Shown: positions 19,935 to 28,368 of the stretch, piece by piece
Layout: each line of letters begins with the position of its first letter
Numbering within the stretch: the first letter of the stretch is position 1
Source of the DNA: Shewanella algae
GTDB lineage: Bacteria; Pseudomonadota; Gammaproteobacteria; Enterobacterales; Shewanellaceae
Reading direction: 5' to 3'
Assembly: GCF_009183365.2 (NCBI RefSeq)
Contig: NZ_CP068230.1
Coordinates: 4,431,001-4,495,000 of the forward strand
DNA length: 64,000 nucleotides
Program-made: the position numbers and the translations under genes
The notes under the pieces: model-generated
Database searches by the model: none
What the model saw: the letters and a program-made list of their open reading frames with translations, nothing else
What the model was told of the DNA's origin: nothing

Positions 19935-21338
19935 ATGAACAAGAAAGTTACTCGGCTGGTGAAACCCAGTGCCTTGGCACTGGCGATTACCGGGCTGATG
20001 TTGCCCACGGCAGGGTTTGGTCAGACCCTGGAACAAGCCGTAGCGCAGACATTGGATACCAACCCGGAACTACGGCTCGCCTTTAACCGCTTCAAGGCTC
20101 GTGAAGAGCAGGTGAACCAGGCCATAGCCGGTTATATGCCAACGGTAGATATTACCGGTGGCTACGGCTATGAATACACAGACAGTCCGGCCACTCGGCG
20201 TCGTTTGGCCGGCACCCTGGATGATGAAATTGAACTCAAACGAGGCGAATTCGGTGTCAGCATCAAGCAGATGCTGTTCGACGGCTTCTTTACCAGCAGT
20301 GAAGTCGACAGATACAGCTTTGAAGCCAGTGCCGATCAATGGGCGCTGTTTGCCGCTGCCGAAGATATGGCGCTGGATGTTGCCAAGGTCTATATCAACT
20401 ACATACGTACCGAGCAGGTGCTGACACTGGCAGAGAAGAACCTCAAGAGCCACCAGGATATCTACGAGCAGATCAAGCAGCGTACTGATTCGGGCCTGGG
20501 TTCTACCGCGGATCTGTCGCAAATCACAGGTCGTCTGGCCCGTGCCAACGCCAACGTAGTGTCGGCGCGCAATAACTTCCTCGATGCCAAGAGTCAGTTT
20601 TTCCGCATCACCCATCAGCAGCCGGAAGACCTGATAGTACCGGTTCCGGATGCCGATATGTTGCCGGCAGATATAGATGCCAGCATCAAGATGGCTCAGG
20701 AGTACCATCCTATTCTCAAGTCGGCCGCCAGTGATATTCGCGCCGCCGAGTATGAGAAGTCGTCGGCTCAGTCCAACTACTACCCCAAGATCACGTTGGA
20801 AGTGGAAGGCAACCTGAACAACAACCTGGACGGTGAAGACGGTTTTAGCCGTATCGCCAGCCAAAATGTCGGCGGCTACAACAATGACATTCTGGCCATG
20901 GTCAGGGTTCGTTATAACCTGTTCGCCGGTGGCCGCGACTTGGCTCGCGAGAAAGAGGCCAGCTACAAGATAGGTGAAGCTAAAGAGATCCGTGAGCGCG
21001 CCTATCGTGAAGTGGTTGAAGGCGCCAACCTTGCCTGGAACGCTTATGAGTTCCTGGGGCCACAGAAGCAGTATATTCGCGAGCATGTCATTGCCGCCAA
21101 AGACACTCAAGTCGCCTACTCACAGCAGTTCAACCTGGGTCAGCGCACCCTGCTCGACTTGCTGGATACCGAGAATGAGCTGTTTGAAGCCAGAAAAGAC
21201 TATCTGACCGCCGAGTACGACGAAGTGATTGCCAAATACCGCGTACTCAATGCCACAGGTCAACTACTAGACTCGCTTAGAGTCACCCGCCCCGATGTAT
21301 GGAAAGGGGAGCGTGAATATGAAGGAGGAGTTAAATAA
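19935..21338 (+). CDS. aggA: TolC-family outer-membrane channel for adhesin export (AggA/LapE-like)
   Basis: The 467-aa protein starts with a signal peptide (MNKKVTRLVKPSALALAITGLMLPTAGFG) and shows the TolC pattern of two similar halves rich in long helices (LEQAVAQTLDTNPELRLAFNRFKAREEQVNQA.. and EYHPILKSAASDIRAAEYEKSSAQSNYYPKITLEVEG). The ATG follows a strong CTGGAGGG site 33 bases after lapC. The family forms a trimeric outer-membrane duct. In Shewanella oneidensis the equivalent gene, aggA, is needed for surface display of BpfA and for aggregation. The stop codon overlaps the start of the next gene (TAATG), which suggests translational coupling. Confidence 0.93.
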   Translation: MNKKVTRLVKPSALALAITGLMLPTAGFGQTLEQAVAQTLDTNPELRLAFNRFKAREEQVNQAIAGYMPTVDITGGYGYEYTDSPATRRRLAGTLDDEIELKRGEFGVSIKQMLFDGFFTSSEVDRYSFEASADQWALFAAAEDMALDVAKVYINYIRTEQVLTLAEKNLKSHQDIYEQIKQRTDSGLGSTADLSQITGRLARANANVVSARNNFLDAKSQFFRITHQQPEDLIVPVPDADMLPADIDASIKMAQEYHPILKSAASDIRAAEYEKSSAQSNYYPKITLEVEGNLNNNLDGEDGFSRIASQNVGGYNNDILAMVRVRYNLFAGGRDLAREKEASYKIGEAKEIRERAYREVVEGANLAWNAYEFLGPQKQYIREHVIAAKDTQVAYSQQFNLGQRTLLDLLDTENELFEARKDYLTAEYDEVIAKYRVLNATGQLLDSLRVTRPDVWKGEREYEGGVK

Positions 21339-21943
21339 TGAAACTCTTTATCACCCTGCTTAGCGTCGCCATACTGGCGGGCTGCTCAATGCGTGACACT
21401 GTTTCCATGGATCAGCCGACAGCTCAAGTCAACGATCTCAATGATAATGACAGAGACGGTGTTATCGAAGCCCGTGAGCGCTGCTCAGGTACCGTTGAAG
21501 GTGCCAACATTGATAACTATGGTTGTGGTAAGATCAAGCCTATCAATGAGCGTTCCGAGTTGAAAATACTCTTTGCCAACGACTCCTTCTACATAGATCC
21601 TCAGTACTATGATCAAATTGGTGTTATTGCTGACTTTATGAAGCAATATCCCAGCACCAAGGTGACGATTGAAGGACACTGTAGCCGTACCGGCAGCTAT
21701 GAGCATAACCTCGAGCTGTCACAGAATCGGGCAAACGCCGTAACCAAAGTGCTTGAAGATCAATTCGGTATCACTGCCGATAGACTGACAGCCATAGGTT
21801 ACAGTTACGATAGACCAGTAGATCCAACAGATACGCAATTGGCCCACAAACGTAACCGCCGAGTGATCGCCGAAGTAACAGGCGAAGACACTATGGCCGA
21901 TATGAAGTGGAACATCTACACTGTGGATCAAGAAGTGAAATAG
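21338..21943 (+). CDS. OmpA-family lipoprotein within the adhesin operon
   Basis: The 201-aa protein has a lipoprotein signal with lipobox LAGC (cysteine 16). It is followed by a short calcium-binding thrombospondin-3-like stretch (NDLNDNDRDGVIEARERC). The C-terminal OmpA/MotB peptidoglycan-binding domain (~70-185) contains the motif VTIEGHCSRTGSYEHNLELSQNRANAVTKVL and the arginines HKRNRRV. The start overlaps the aggA stop by one base. An orthologue sits at the same place in the Shewanella bpf operon (between aggA and bpfG). It probably ties the export complex or outer membrane to the cell wall. Its exact role is not established. Confidence 0.9.
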   Translation: MKLFITLLSVAILAGCSMRDTVSMDQPTAQVNDLNDNDRDGVIEARERCSGTVEGANIDNYGCGKIKPINERSELKILFANDSFYIDPQYYDQIGVIADFMKQYPSTKVTIEGHCSRTGSYEHNLELSQNRANAVTKVLEDQFGITADRLTAIGYSYDRPVDPTDTQLAHKRNRRVIAEVTGEDTMADMKWNIYTVDQEVK

Positions 21944-21960
21944 GACCTTGATATCCCCAT

Positions 21961-22668
21961 ATGACAGGCAGGCTCAACCAGTATTCACTGCTCAGACGGG
22001 TCTGCCATTACACAGTACTGGCATCGACTCTAGCAGTGTCATGCCTGTACGCCGCTTCAACCCAACAGCTCGACCCCAACAGCATTACCAGGACACTGGA
22101 AGCTCGTTATGGCGAGCGGGCAGGCCTCAGAGCCAGAGCTTGGTTCAAGATATTGGACGAGGCGCAAGGGTTGGACGATATGGGGAAAATCACCAAGGTA
22201 AACAACTTCTTTAACCTGTTTCGCTTTGTAGATGATATCAAGCTCTGGGGGATGGCCAACTACTGGGCCACCCCTTTAGAGTTTATCGGAGTAAATGGTG
22301 GTGACTGTGAAGACTTCTCCATCGCCAAATACTTCACTCTGCTGCAGTTGGGCATACCTGAAGACAAGATGCGCATCACCATGGTTAAGGCAACCAGTGT
22401 TAATCAGTACCATATGGTGCTGGCCTATTATGAGACGCCCTCCTCTGTTCCTCTTATTCTGGACAACCTGGATCGCGAGCTCAAACCGGCAACTCAACGC
22501 AGAGACCTGATCCCTGTGTACAGCTTTAACGGTAAGCAATTGTGGCTAAACAAAGAGAAAGGACGCGGTGTATTGGCAGGCTCATCCGCTCGCTTGGAAA
22601 AGTGGAATGACCTGAGACACAGATTAGGGGCTGATCGCTTACGTCAGCCAAAATTAAAACTGGAGTAG
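21961..22668 (+). CDS. bpfG: LapG/BpfG periplasmic cysteine protease that releases the adhesin
   Basis: The 235-aa protein belongs to the bacterial transglutaminase-like cysteine protease family (BTLCP). An N-terminal hydrophobic export signal (~8-30) is followed by the protease domain. The catalytic triad can be read as Cys116 (GGDCEDF), His151 (QYHMVLAY) and Asp168 (LILDNLDRE). Asp115 and Glu117 flank the cysteine and match the calcium-binding residues known in LapG. By homology it cuts the di-alanine of TAAG in the BpfA N-terminus (residues 102-105), freeing the adhesin when c-di-GMP is low. ATG 21961 has only a weak upstream site, so the exact start is less certain. It lies 8 bp ahead of bpfD. 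Confidence 0.93.
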   Translation: MTGRLNQYSLLRRVCHYTVLASTLAVSCLYAASTQQLDPNSITRTLEARYGERAGLRARAWFKILDEAQGLDDMGKITKVNNFFNLFRFVDDIKLWGMANYWATPLEFIGVNGGDCEDFSIAKYFTLLQLGIPEDKMRITMVKATSVNQYHMVLAYYETPSSVPLILDNLDRELKPATQRRDLIPVYSFNGKQLWLNKEKGRGVLAGSSARLEKWNDLRHRLGADRLRQPKLKLE

Positions 22669-22676
22669 CTACAGCA

Positions 22677-24596
22677 ATGACACTGTTTCGACAGATATAC
22701 TCGTTACTGTTTGGGCTGTTTCTCTTGGTTGTAGCCAGTGTGGGCTATGTGCAATTCAATGAGACCCAGAACTTTCTGACCGAGCAGATGGAGTCGGACC
22801 TCAATAATGTCAGCCATTCATTGGGATTGATGTTGGTTCCATCGCTGGAGGCCGGTGATCTCGCCACCGCAGAAACCATGGTGAATGTCATCTTCGAGGG
22901 TGGCTATTACCAAGAGGTGAAACTCACCTGGTTGGTCGACGGTAAACAGCAGGTCTGGAATAACAATATCCGCATCGAAGATGTGCCCCAATGGTTTATC
23001 GATCTGGGGATCTTCACCCCGTTACGCAAGGAAAGCACCATCACTTCGGGTTGGTTGCAGTTGGCCAAGTTGGAAATTACCGCGCACCCGGGTTTCGGCT
23101 ACCATGAACTGTGGCGCATTATGAGCCACACCCTGATAGCCTTTTCAATCCTGTTTTTGGTCGCCATTCTATTCGCCCGTCTGGGCCTGACCTGGATCCT
23201 CAGTCCACTGCATGCCATTGCCGAACACGCCAAGAGCATTGCCAAACGGGAATTCGGCCCGGATATGCCGCTCCCCAAAACCCTGGAACTCAGGGATGTG
23301 GTTAACGCCTTCAACAGCATGTCGGCCCAGTTGAAGAAGATCTTCAGCTCTCTGGACGAAGAAGTTACCGCACTCAGGAAGAAGAATCTGGTGGATCAGG
23401 TATCCAACCTACCCAACCGTCAATATATGATGGGCCGAATTGGTGGTTGGCTCGGTGAACCCGGCAGCGGTGCCCTGATGATGACCAAGTTCGATTGGCT
23501 CGAAGAAGTGCATAGCAAGTATGGCTATCAGGTAAGAGACGAAACTATCAAGCTACTCTCGGAAAAACTGCAGCATGAGCTGGGCGAAATCTGTGAATCT
23601 GTCATTGCCCGTATCGCCGCCTATGAATTTGCTTTCCTGGTCACCAATGTTGAGCGTGAACAGTTAAGTAAGTATCTGCAGACGTTGATCCGCACCATCA
23701 ACCAGGAAATGGTCAAGGCGGGTTGCAAACCCAATGAAGACTACGCCATAGGTATTGCCGAGCGCATAGGACAGATGAACAGCTCAGAACTGCTGGCACG
23801 CTCGGACAATGCCCTGCAAATCGCCCTCAAGGAAGGCAAGGTTTATCACTGGTTGGAGACCAATGAGCAGCAGTTGTTCAGTCGCGAACAATGGCGCGAC
23901 AAGCTTACCGAAGCAATTAACCGTAAGCAGTTCCGTTTCCGTTGGCAGCCAGTGCACTATCAGGACTCAGACAACGTACTGCAGCGGGAGCTTTTCTGTC
24001 AGCTGCAGATAGGTGACAAACTGGTACACGCCGGCCAGTTCATGCCTTATGTCGAGCTATTGTCCTTGGGTAGCCTGCTCGACCGCTGCCTGATTGAAAA
24101 GATCAGCGAAGATGAGTTGTTGGAGAAAAATGCCGAAGCAGTTGCGGTTAACCTCACCCATCACAGCATCAGCGATCCCAAGTTCCACGAATGGCTCAAT
24201 CACTTCCTGCGTAACAGTCGCCATGCAAGCCGGTTGGCCTTTGAATTACCGGAAGCCGCCATCTATACCGATATCGATGCCTGCCAGGCGCTGTGTACCG
24301 TTATCCGCGACAATGGCGCCAGCATAGGGATAGACCACTTCGGCCGTCAGTTCGGCTCCATGTCTTATTTGCAAAGCCTGCGGCCGGCTTACGTCAAGCT
24401 GGATCAATCCTTTGCACAATATGATGAAAACCAGCACAACAGCGAACTGTGCCGGGCACTGGTGAACGTGGCCCGAGGACTGGAAATCGATGTGATAGTC
24501 ACAGGTATTCAGGAGAAAGGTCAGTTGGAGCGCTTTACGCCACTCAAGACCCAAGCATACCAAGGCTTTATTTCACCGCCGGTGAATGTTGCGTAA
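22677..24596 (+). CDS. bpfD: LapD/BpfD inner-membrane c-di-GMP receptor with degenerate GGDEF and EAL domains
   Basis: The 639-aa protein has a membrane segment at ~6-25, a periplasmic LapD_MoxY-type domain (~26-145), a second membrane segment (~150-172), a HAMP linker, then GGDEF-like and EAL-like domains. The GGDEF motif is replaced by AAYEF (RIAAYEFAFL). The EAL segment lacks the usual catalytic residues (RELFCQLQ in place of an EAL motif; IDHFGRQFGSM in place of DDFG). It should therefore bind c-di-GMP without making or degrading it. Trp126 (TSGWLQLAKLEI) corresponds to the tryptophan through which LapD grips LapG. By homology it holds BpfG inactive when c-di-GMP is bound. It is the last gene of the operon and is followed by a terminator. 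Confidence 0.93.
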   Translation: MTLFRQIYSLLFGLFLLVVASVGYVQFNETQNFLTEQMESDLNNVSHSLGLMLVPSLEAGDLATAETMVNVIFEGGYYQEVKLTWLVDGKQQVWNNNIRIEDVPQWFIDLGIFTPLRKESTITSGWLQLAKLEITAHPGFGYHELWRIMSHTLIAFSILFLVAILFARLGLTWILSPLHAIAEHAKSIAKREFGPDMPLPKTLELRDVVNAFNSMSAQLKKIFSSLDEEVTALRKKNLVDQVSNLPNRQYMMGRIGGWLGEPGSGALMMTKFDWLEEVHSKYGYQVRDETIKLLSEKLQHELGEICESVIARIAAYEFAFLVTNVEREQLSKYLQTLIRTINQEMVKAGCKPNEDYAIGIAERIGQMNSSELLARSDNALQIALKEGKVYHWLETNEQQLFSREQWRDKLTEAINRKQFRFRWQPVHYQDSDNVLQRELFCQLQIGDKLVHAGQFMPYVELLSLGSLLDRCLIEKISEDELLEKNAEAVAVNLTHHSISDPKFHEWLNHFLRNSRHASRLAFELPEAAIYTDIDACQALCTVIRDNGASIGIDHFGRQFGSMSYLQSLRPAYVKLDQSFAQYDENQHNSELCRALVNVARGLEIDVIVTGIQEKGQLERFTPLKTQAYQGFISPPVNVA

Positions 24597-24602
24597 CTGA
24601 TA

Positions 24603-24631
24603 TAAGGCTCCCTTCGGGGGGCCTTTCCTTT
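24603..24631 (+). terminator. Terminator of the bpf operon
   Basis: Seven bases after the bpfD stop, aaggctccc pairs with gggggcctt (one G-T pair) around a short loop, followed by a T-rich stretch (ttcctt). Confidence 0.7.
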
Positions 24632-24720
24632 ACCAGAAGCTGCTAGAGACAGCGAAGACCCAAGACACTTAAGCATCTAGAAGATGAAAAAAGGAAGGCG
24701 TTGAGTACTAAGAAATCAAC

Positions 24721-24748
24721 AAAAAAGCCCCTGATTTCTCAGGGGCTT
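24721..24748 (-). terminator. Minus-strand terminator at the end of the tRNA cluster
   Basis: Ten-base arms (24725-24734 and 24739-24748) surround a 4-nt loop, with a run of T on the minus strand. The same hairpin recurs at 24912-24939, as part of a duplicated tRNA-Pro/terminator unit. Confidence 0.85.
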
Positions 24749-24756
24749 AAATGTTT

Positions 24757-24845
24757 TGGTCGGTGATAGAGGATTCGAACCTCTGACCCTCTGCTCCACT
24801 CTGGTTTCCAAGTCAGGATACGCTACCAGACCGCGCTAATCACTG
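24757..24845 (-). pseudogene. Degenerate tRNA-Pro copy with an 11-nt insertion after the anticodon
   Basis: The T arm, CCA end and 3' acceptor strand match the intact tRNA-Pro genes next to it exactly. The 5' acceptor begins CAGTGAT instead of CGGTGAT, which breaks one pair, and the D loop has diverged. The 5' anticodon stem is CTGAC in place of CTGCT. About 11 extra bases (AAACCAGAGTG) follow the TGG triplet, so a normal anticodon stem cannot form. The total length is 89 instead of 77. It lies beyond the first terminator hairpin, so it may be little transcribed. Confidence 0.7.
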
Positions 24846-24911
24846 AACTCCACTTGTACCCATGAGAATATCTTTAAGGTCATCACAAGTTCGAAACTAT
24901 CAAGATAAAAA

Positions 24912-24939
24912 CAAAAAGCCCCTGATTTCTCAGGGGCTT
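24912..24939 (-). terminator. Minus-strand terminator after the functional tRNA genes
   Basis: The arms aagcccctga / tcaggggctt (24916-24925 and 24930-24939), with a T-run on the minus strand, are identical to the hairpin at 24721-24748. It follows the second intact tRNA-Pro gene. Confidence 0.85.
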
Positions 24940-24947
24940 AAGTGTTT

Positions 24948-25024
24948 TGGTCGGTGATAGAGGATTCGAACCTCTGACCCTCTGCTCCCAAAGCAGATGC
25001 GCTACCAGGCTGCGCTAATCACCG
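24948..25024 (-). tRNA. tRNA-Pro (anticodon TGG)
   Basis: The 77-nt cloverleaf has acceptor CGGTGAT/ATCACCG, D arm TAGCGCAGCCTGGTAGCGCA, anticodon arm CTGCT-TTGGGAG-AGCAG reading TGG, T arm AGAGG-TTCGAAT-CCTCT and an encoded CCA. It is identical in sequence to the copy at 25072-25148. Confidence 0.96.
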
Positions 25025-25071
25025 AAATACTTTCCAGCTTTTACCCGACTTTAAGTCAGATAAATCAAATT

Positions 25072-25148
25072 TGGTCGGTGATAGAGGATTCGAACCTCTG
25101 ACCCTCTGCTCCCAAAGCAGATGCGCTACCAGGCTGCGCTAATCACCG
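25072..25148 (-). tRNA. tRNA-Pro (anticodon TGG), second copy
   Basis: This is the same 77-nt sequence as the copy at 24948-25024, including the encoded CCA, separated from it by 47 bases. Confidence 0.96.
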
Positions 25149-25180
25149 AAATATTGTTTTATTGGACACCTTGAAAGGAA

Positions 25181-25246
25181 GAGGGTCACCCTCTGCTCCA
25201 CTCTGGTTTCCAAACCGGGAGGCGCTATCAATTGCGCTAATCACCG
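25181..25246 (-). pseudogene. Truncated tRNA-Pro remnant
   Basis: The 5' acceptor (CGGTGAT) and a D-arm-like stretch are present. The anticodon region carries the same extra bases as the copy at 24757 (TTGGAAACCAGAGTGGAGCAG). Similarity ends just after the variable region, and the T arm and 3' acceptor strand are missing. Confidence 0.65.
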
Positions 25247-25280
25247 TAAGATTTGAAGCTGACTCGCTTCACGAAAGAAG

Positions 25281-25357
25281 TGGGGTGACTGATGGGACTT
25301 GAACCCACGACAACCGGAATCACAATCCGGGGCTCTACCAACTGAGCTACAATCACC
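25281..25357 (-). tRNA. tRNA-His (anticodon GTG)
   Basis: The tRNA-His gene has the extra 5' G typical of tRNA-His, acceptor GTGATTG/CAGTCAC, anticodon loop TTGTGAT and T arm GTGGG-TTCAAGT-CCCAT, with an encoded CCA. It lies between the Arg and Pro genes, as in the E. coli argX-hisR-leuT-proM operon. Confidence 0.96.
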
Positions 25358-25400
25358 ACTGATATTTCTTTCACTGACTGGCACAGCAGTTGAATCAAAC

Positions 25401-25477
25401 TGGTGCGCCCAGAAGGATTCGAACCCTCGGCCTCACCCTCCGGAGGGGTGCGCTCTATCCAGCTGAGCTATGGGCGC
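25401..25477 (-). tRNA. tRNA-Arg (anticodon CCG)
   Basis: The acceptor is GCGCCCA/TGGGCGC. The anticodon arm CACCC-CTCCGGA-GGGTG reads CCG, and the CCA end is encoded. It is the first gene of the cluster, next to the promoter at 25498-25526, and corresponds to argX of enterobacteria. Confidence 0.96.
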
Positions 25478-25497
25478 CCGCCGTGTCAGCGCCGCAT

Positions 25498-25526
25498 ATA
25501 GTAGGAGGATTTACTCCCCGCGTCTA
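25498..25526 (-). promoter_or_regulatory. Promoter of the tRNA cluster
   Basis: On the minus strand, TAGACG and TACTAT are 17 bases apart. They are followed by a GC-rich discriminator (GCGGCGC), which is usual for stringently controlled stable-RNA promoters. The first tRNA begins about 20 bases downstream. Confidence 0.65.
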
Positions 25527-25698
25527 CACCTGATTTGCTTTTTTTCGGCTGTTTGCTCAAGTTTTGACTTAAATAGCACAACAATTATCCGACACCAGCC
25601 AAAAAATTGACTTGGATAATACCGTATTTCATGCTATTCCTATCCTTTGATTGAAAACCACACAACAATTATATTGCAATTATTCCTTGGCGGATAAC

Positions 25699-28347
25699 AT
25701 GTTTAGGGATGAAACTCTCCATCAGCATTCGGCTCAGGAAGTCTCGAGTTTAGAAAAAAGGGTTGCCAGACTCAGACGACTGGCGGCCAAATACAAAAGA
25801 GCCGAAGCCACTCAGAACGCGCTGCTGGAGATCTCCAATATTGCCAATAAGGCAACCTCAATGGAGAGCTTCTACCAAGGCATGCACTTGCACCTTCAGC
25901 AACTGATCCCTGCCGACAACTTTTATATCTCCCTGCTCGATGCCCAGAGGCAACATCTGGAACTGCCGTTTTTCTCCGATGAAAAAGACTCCCACCCTTC
26001 TGAGCTCTATCCGGAACAGGAGCTATCTGAAATTCTGATGCAGGGTCTCACCGGTTATGTGCTGCGAACGGCCAAGCCCCTGTTGTGTGATGAGCGCAAA
26101 GCTGAAGAGCTGGCCGCCGCCGGGGAAATCATGTCCCTCGGCTCTCCCTGTCATCAGTGGCTCGGCGTGCCGATAATGCAAAATGACAGAGCAATCGGTG
26201 TCTTGGTGGTACAGAGCTACAATCCTGCCAGTTCCTACGGCGAGATGGAGTTTGAGCTGATGGCCTTCATCAGCCACCACATAGCCGGGGCCATGGAGCG
26301 ATTACGGCATCATGAACAACTGGAACAAGCCATCACCCAGAGAACCCAGGAGCTGAGCCAGGCCTACGATAAGCTGAAACAGGAAGTCTATGAGAGGCGC
26401 CGCGCCGAGAGACTGCAAAAGTCTCTGTTTGAAATCGCCGAACTCTCCTCCTCCAACCTGGATGACAGCGAGTTTTATACCGAGCTGCACCGGGTCCTCA
26501 GTCATCTGTTGCCCGCCAATAACTGTTACATAGCCCTGCTGGACGACACGGCAACTGAGCTGCACTTTCCCTTCTATGTTTCCCAGCTAAGTGACCAGCC
26601 ACCCAAATGCCGTCCCTTAATGGACGGACTGGTGGAATACCTGCTCAGATTGAAACGTCCCGTATTACTGGATCAGAGTGATATCCAATCTTTGGTGTGC
26701 GCCAAAGAGATATACAGCAAGGCTCCTGAGCTCAATCACACCCAGAGCATGCACCAGTGGATTGGTGTGCCACTGTTTATTCAGGACAGAATTGCCGGCG
26801 CCCTGACTATCTATAGCTTCAGCATGCACCAGAACTATCAGTTCAAGGATCTTGAGCTGCTGACCTTTGTGTCGCAGCATATAGCTACGGCCATAGAGCG
26901 TAAGCTGGCCACCGAGGCACTGAAACGCAGCAACGAAGAGTTGGAAGAAAAGATCCTGGAGCGCACCCGCGAGCTGGCCACCACCAACCAAGAGTTACAA
27001 AAAGAGATCTCCCAGCGCCGAAAGGCAGAGCAACAACTGCTGCATGATGCCAAACACGACGCCCTGACAGGCTTGCCCAATCGGCTGATGTTTATGGAGC
27101 GTTTGAGCCAGGCCGTTAAGCATAATCGCCGACACATGCAGGACAAATTCGCTCTGCTGTTCGTCGATCTCGACCGTTTCAAGCTGATTAACGACACCCT
27201 GGGGCACCTGGAAGGCGACAAGTTTCTGGTTGAGACAGCCATCCGCCTCAAGTTTTGTATTCGCGACAACGACACCCTCGCCCGTCTCGGTGGCGATGAG
27301 TTTGTGATTTTGCTGGACGGGTTACGCACGGCCGACGATGCCAAGGAAGTCGCCGAGCGGATCCTCAAAGAGCTGTCACGCCCCTACGAGTTGGCCGATA
27401 AACAGTTCAACTCAGGCGCCAGTATCGGTATAGCCGTCAGTGGTCCTCACAGAGATGACACCAGCGAGTCCATTCTGCGGGATGCCGACACCGCCATGTA
27501 TATGGCCAAGACCCGAGGCAAGGGTTGCTATGTGGTATTCGATGAGAAATCGCATCAGCAACTGATGCAGGATGTGAGCCTGGAAAATGAACTGAGAAAC
27601 GCCCTGGATACCCAGCAAATTCGGCTCAGTTACTTCCCGGTGCAGGATCTTGAGACCGGGCAGCTACAGGCACTGGATGTACGCCTGTATTGGCCTCATC
27701 CACAACACGGCAAAATCAAACAGCAACAACTCGCCAATTTGGCAGAGCAAGCCAACTTACAGCTGGAACTGGACAGGTATGCGATAGAGGCGCTGAACAG
27801 CGAACTTCCCAAGCTGCAACTGGCCGCAGGTACCAAGTTGCATCTGGCCATCTGTAGCCAGCACCTCAAACATAAACACGCGCTGCGCAGTCTGAAAAAC
27901 TGTCTGAGAAACTGCCGCTTCCCGCTTAACGACCTCTGCTTGTTTTTCAACGAGCAATCCTTGTCACGGGATCTGGAAAACCATATCAACGGCTTTGAAG
28001 TGCTCAAACGCTTGCAGGTCACTCTGGGGATCACAGGCTACGGCAGTGGTTACAGCCCCTTGATCAGCCTATCCTTCCTGCCTGTCAATGTGCTGAGACT
28101 GGATGCCTGCCTGGTGTCACATCTGCAAAGCCCCCACCACAGACGCTTGCTCAAAGCGATACGCTTGAGTGCCGGCGCGCTGGAGCTTGAATTGGTATTG
28201 GATGGCGTCAATACCCAAGAGCAGAAACAGCAACTGGCGCAAATGGGCTTTAACTCAGGCCAGGGACAAGCCTTGGGGAGTCGCTTGAGCGCCGCTGACA
28301 GCAACAACACCGAGGTCATAGATACGGCAACCCAGGTTTGCGCCTGA
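25699..28347 (+). CDS. GAF-GAF-GGDEF-EAL signalling protein (predicted diguanylate cyclase)
   Basis: This cytosolic protein (882 aa from ATG 25699) has two GAF-like sensor domains (~40-205 and ~245-410), each followed by a coiled coil ending in ERR/QRRKAEQ. GGDEF (~450-610) and EAL-type (~620-870) domains follow. The GGDEF motif is intact (RLGGDEFVILLDG) and an RxxD inhibitory site precedes it (RDND). The EAL part has lost its signature residues: LDVRLYW replaces EALxRW and TGYGSGYSPL replaces DDFGTGYS. It probably makes c-di-GMP and does not break it down. ATG 25699, with GGCGG upstream, was preferred to the in-frame TTG at 25651. It transcribes away from the tRNA cluster and converges on rep. 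Confidence 0.88.
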   Translation: MFRDETLHQHSAQEVSSLEKRVARLRRLAAKYKRAEATQNALLEISNIANKATSMESFYQGMHLHLQQLIPADNFYISLLDAQRQHLELPFFSDEKDSHPSELYPEQELSEILMQGLTGYVLRTAKPLLCDERKAEELAAAGEIMSLGSPCHQWLGVPIMQNDRAIGVLVVQSYNPASSYGEMEFELMAFISHHIAGAMERLRHHEQLEQAITQRTQELSQAYDKLKQEVYERRRAERLQKSLFEIAELSSSNLDDSEFYTELHRVLSHLLPANNCYIALLDDTATELHFPFYVSQLSDQPPKCRPLMDGLVEYLLRLKRPVLLDQSDIQSLVCAKEIYSKAPELNHTQSMHQWIGVPLFIQDRIAGALTIYSFSMHQNYQFKDLELLTFVSQHIATAIERKLATEALKRSNEELEEKILERTRELATTNQELQKEISQRRKAEQQLLHDAKHDALTGLPNRLMFMERLSQAVKHNRRHMQDKFALLFVDLDRFKLINDTLGHLEGDKFLVETAIRLKFCIRDNDTLARLGGDEFVILLDGLRTADDAKEVAERILKELSRPYELADKQFNSGASIGIAVSGPHRDDTSESILRDADTAMYMAKTRGKGCYVVFDEKSHQQLMQDVSLENELRNALDTQQIRLSYFPVQDLETGQLQALDVRLYWPHPQHGKIKQQQLANLAEQANLQLELDRYAIEALNSELPKLQLAAGTKLHLAICSQHLKHKHALRSLKNCLRNCRFPLNDLCLFFNEQSLSRDLENHINGFEVLKRLQVTLGITGYGSGYSPLISLSFLPVNVLRLDACLVSHLQSPHHRRLLKAIRLSAGALELELVLDGVNTQEQKQQLAQMGFNSGQGQALGSRLSAADSNNTEVIDTATQVCA

Positions 28348-28368
28348 GTCGGGTCTTGAAGCCAAGGC

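Noticed and set aside
20070..21110. A 346-codon minus-strand frame opposite aggA
   Set aside because: It overlaps a clear TolC-family gene and shows no family features.
25149..25280. A hidden tRNA-Leu gene between the His and Pro genes
   Set aside because: No long variable arm or Leu anticodon loop could be found; the stretch holds only the truncated Pro-like remnant and unstructured sequence.
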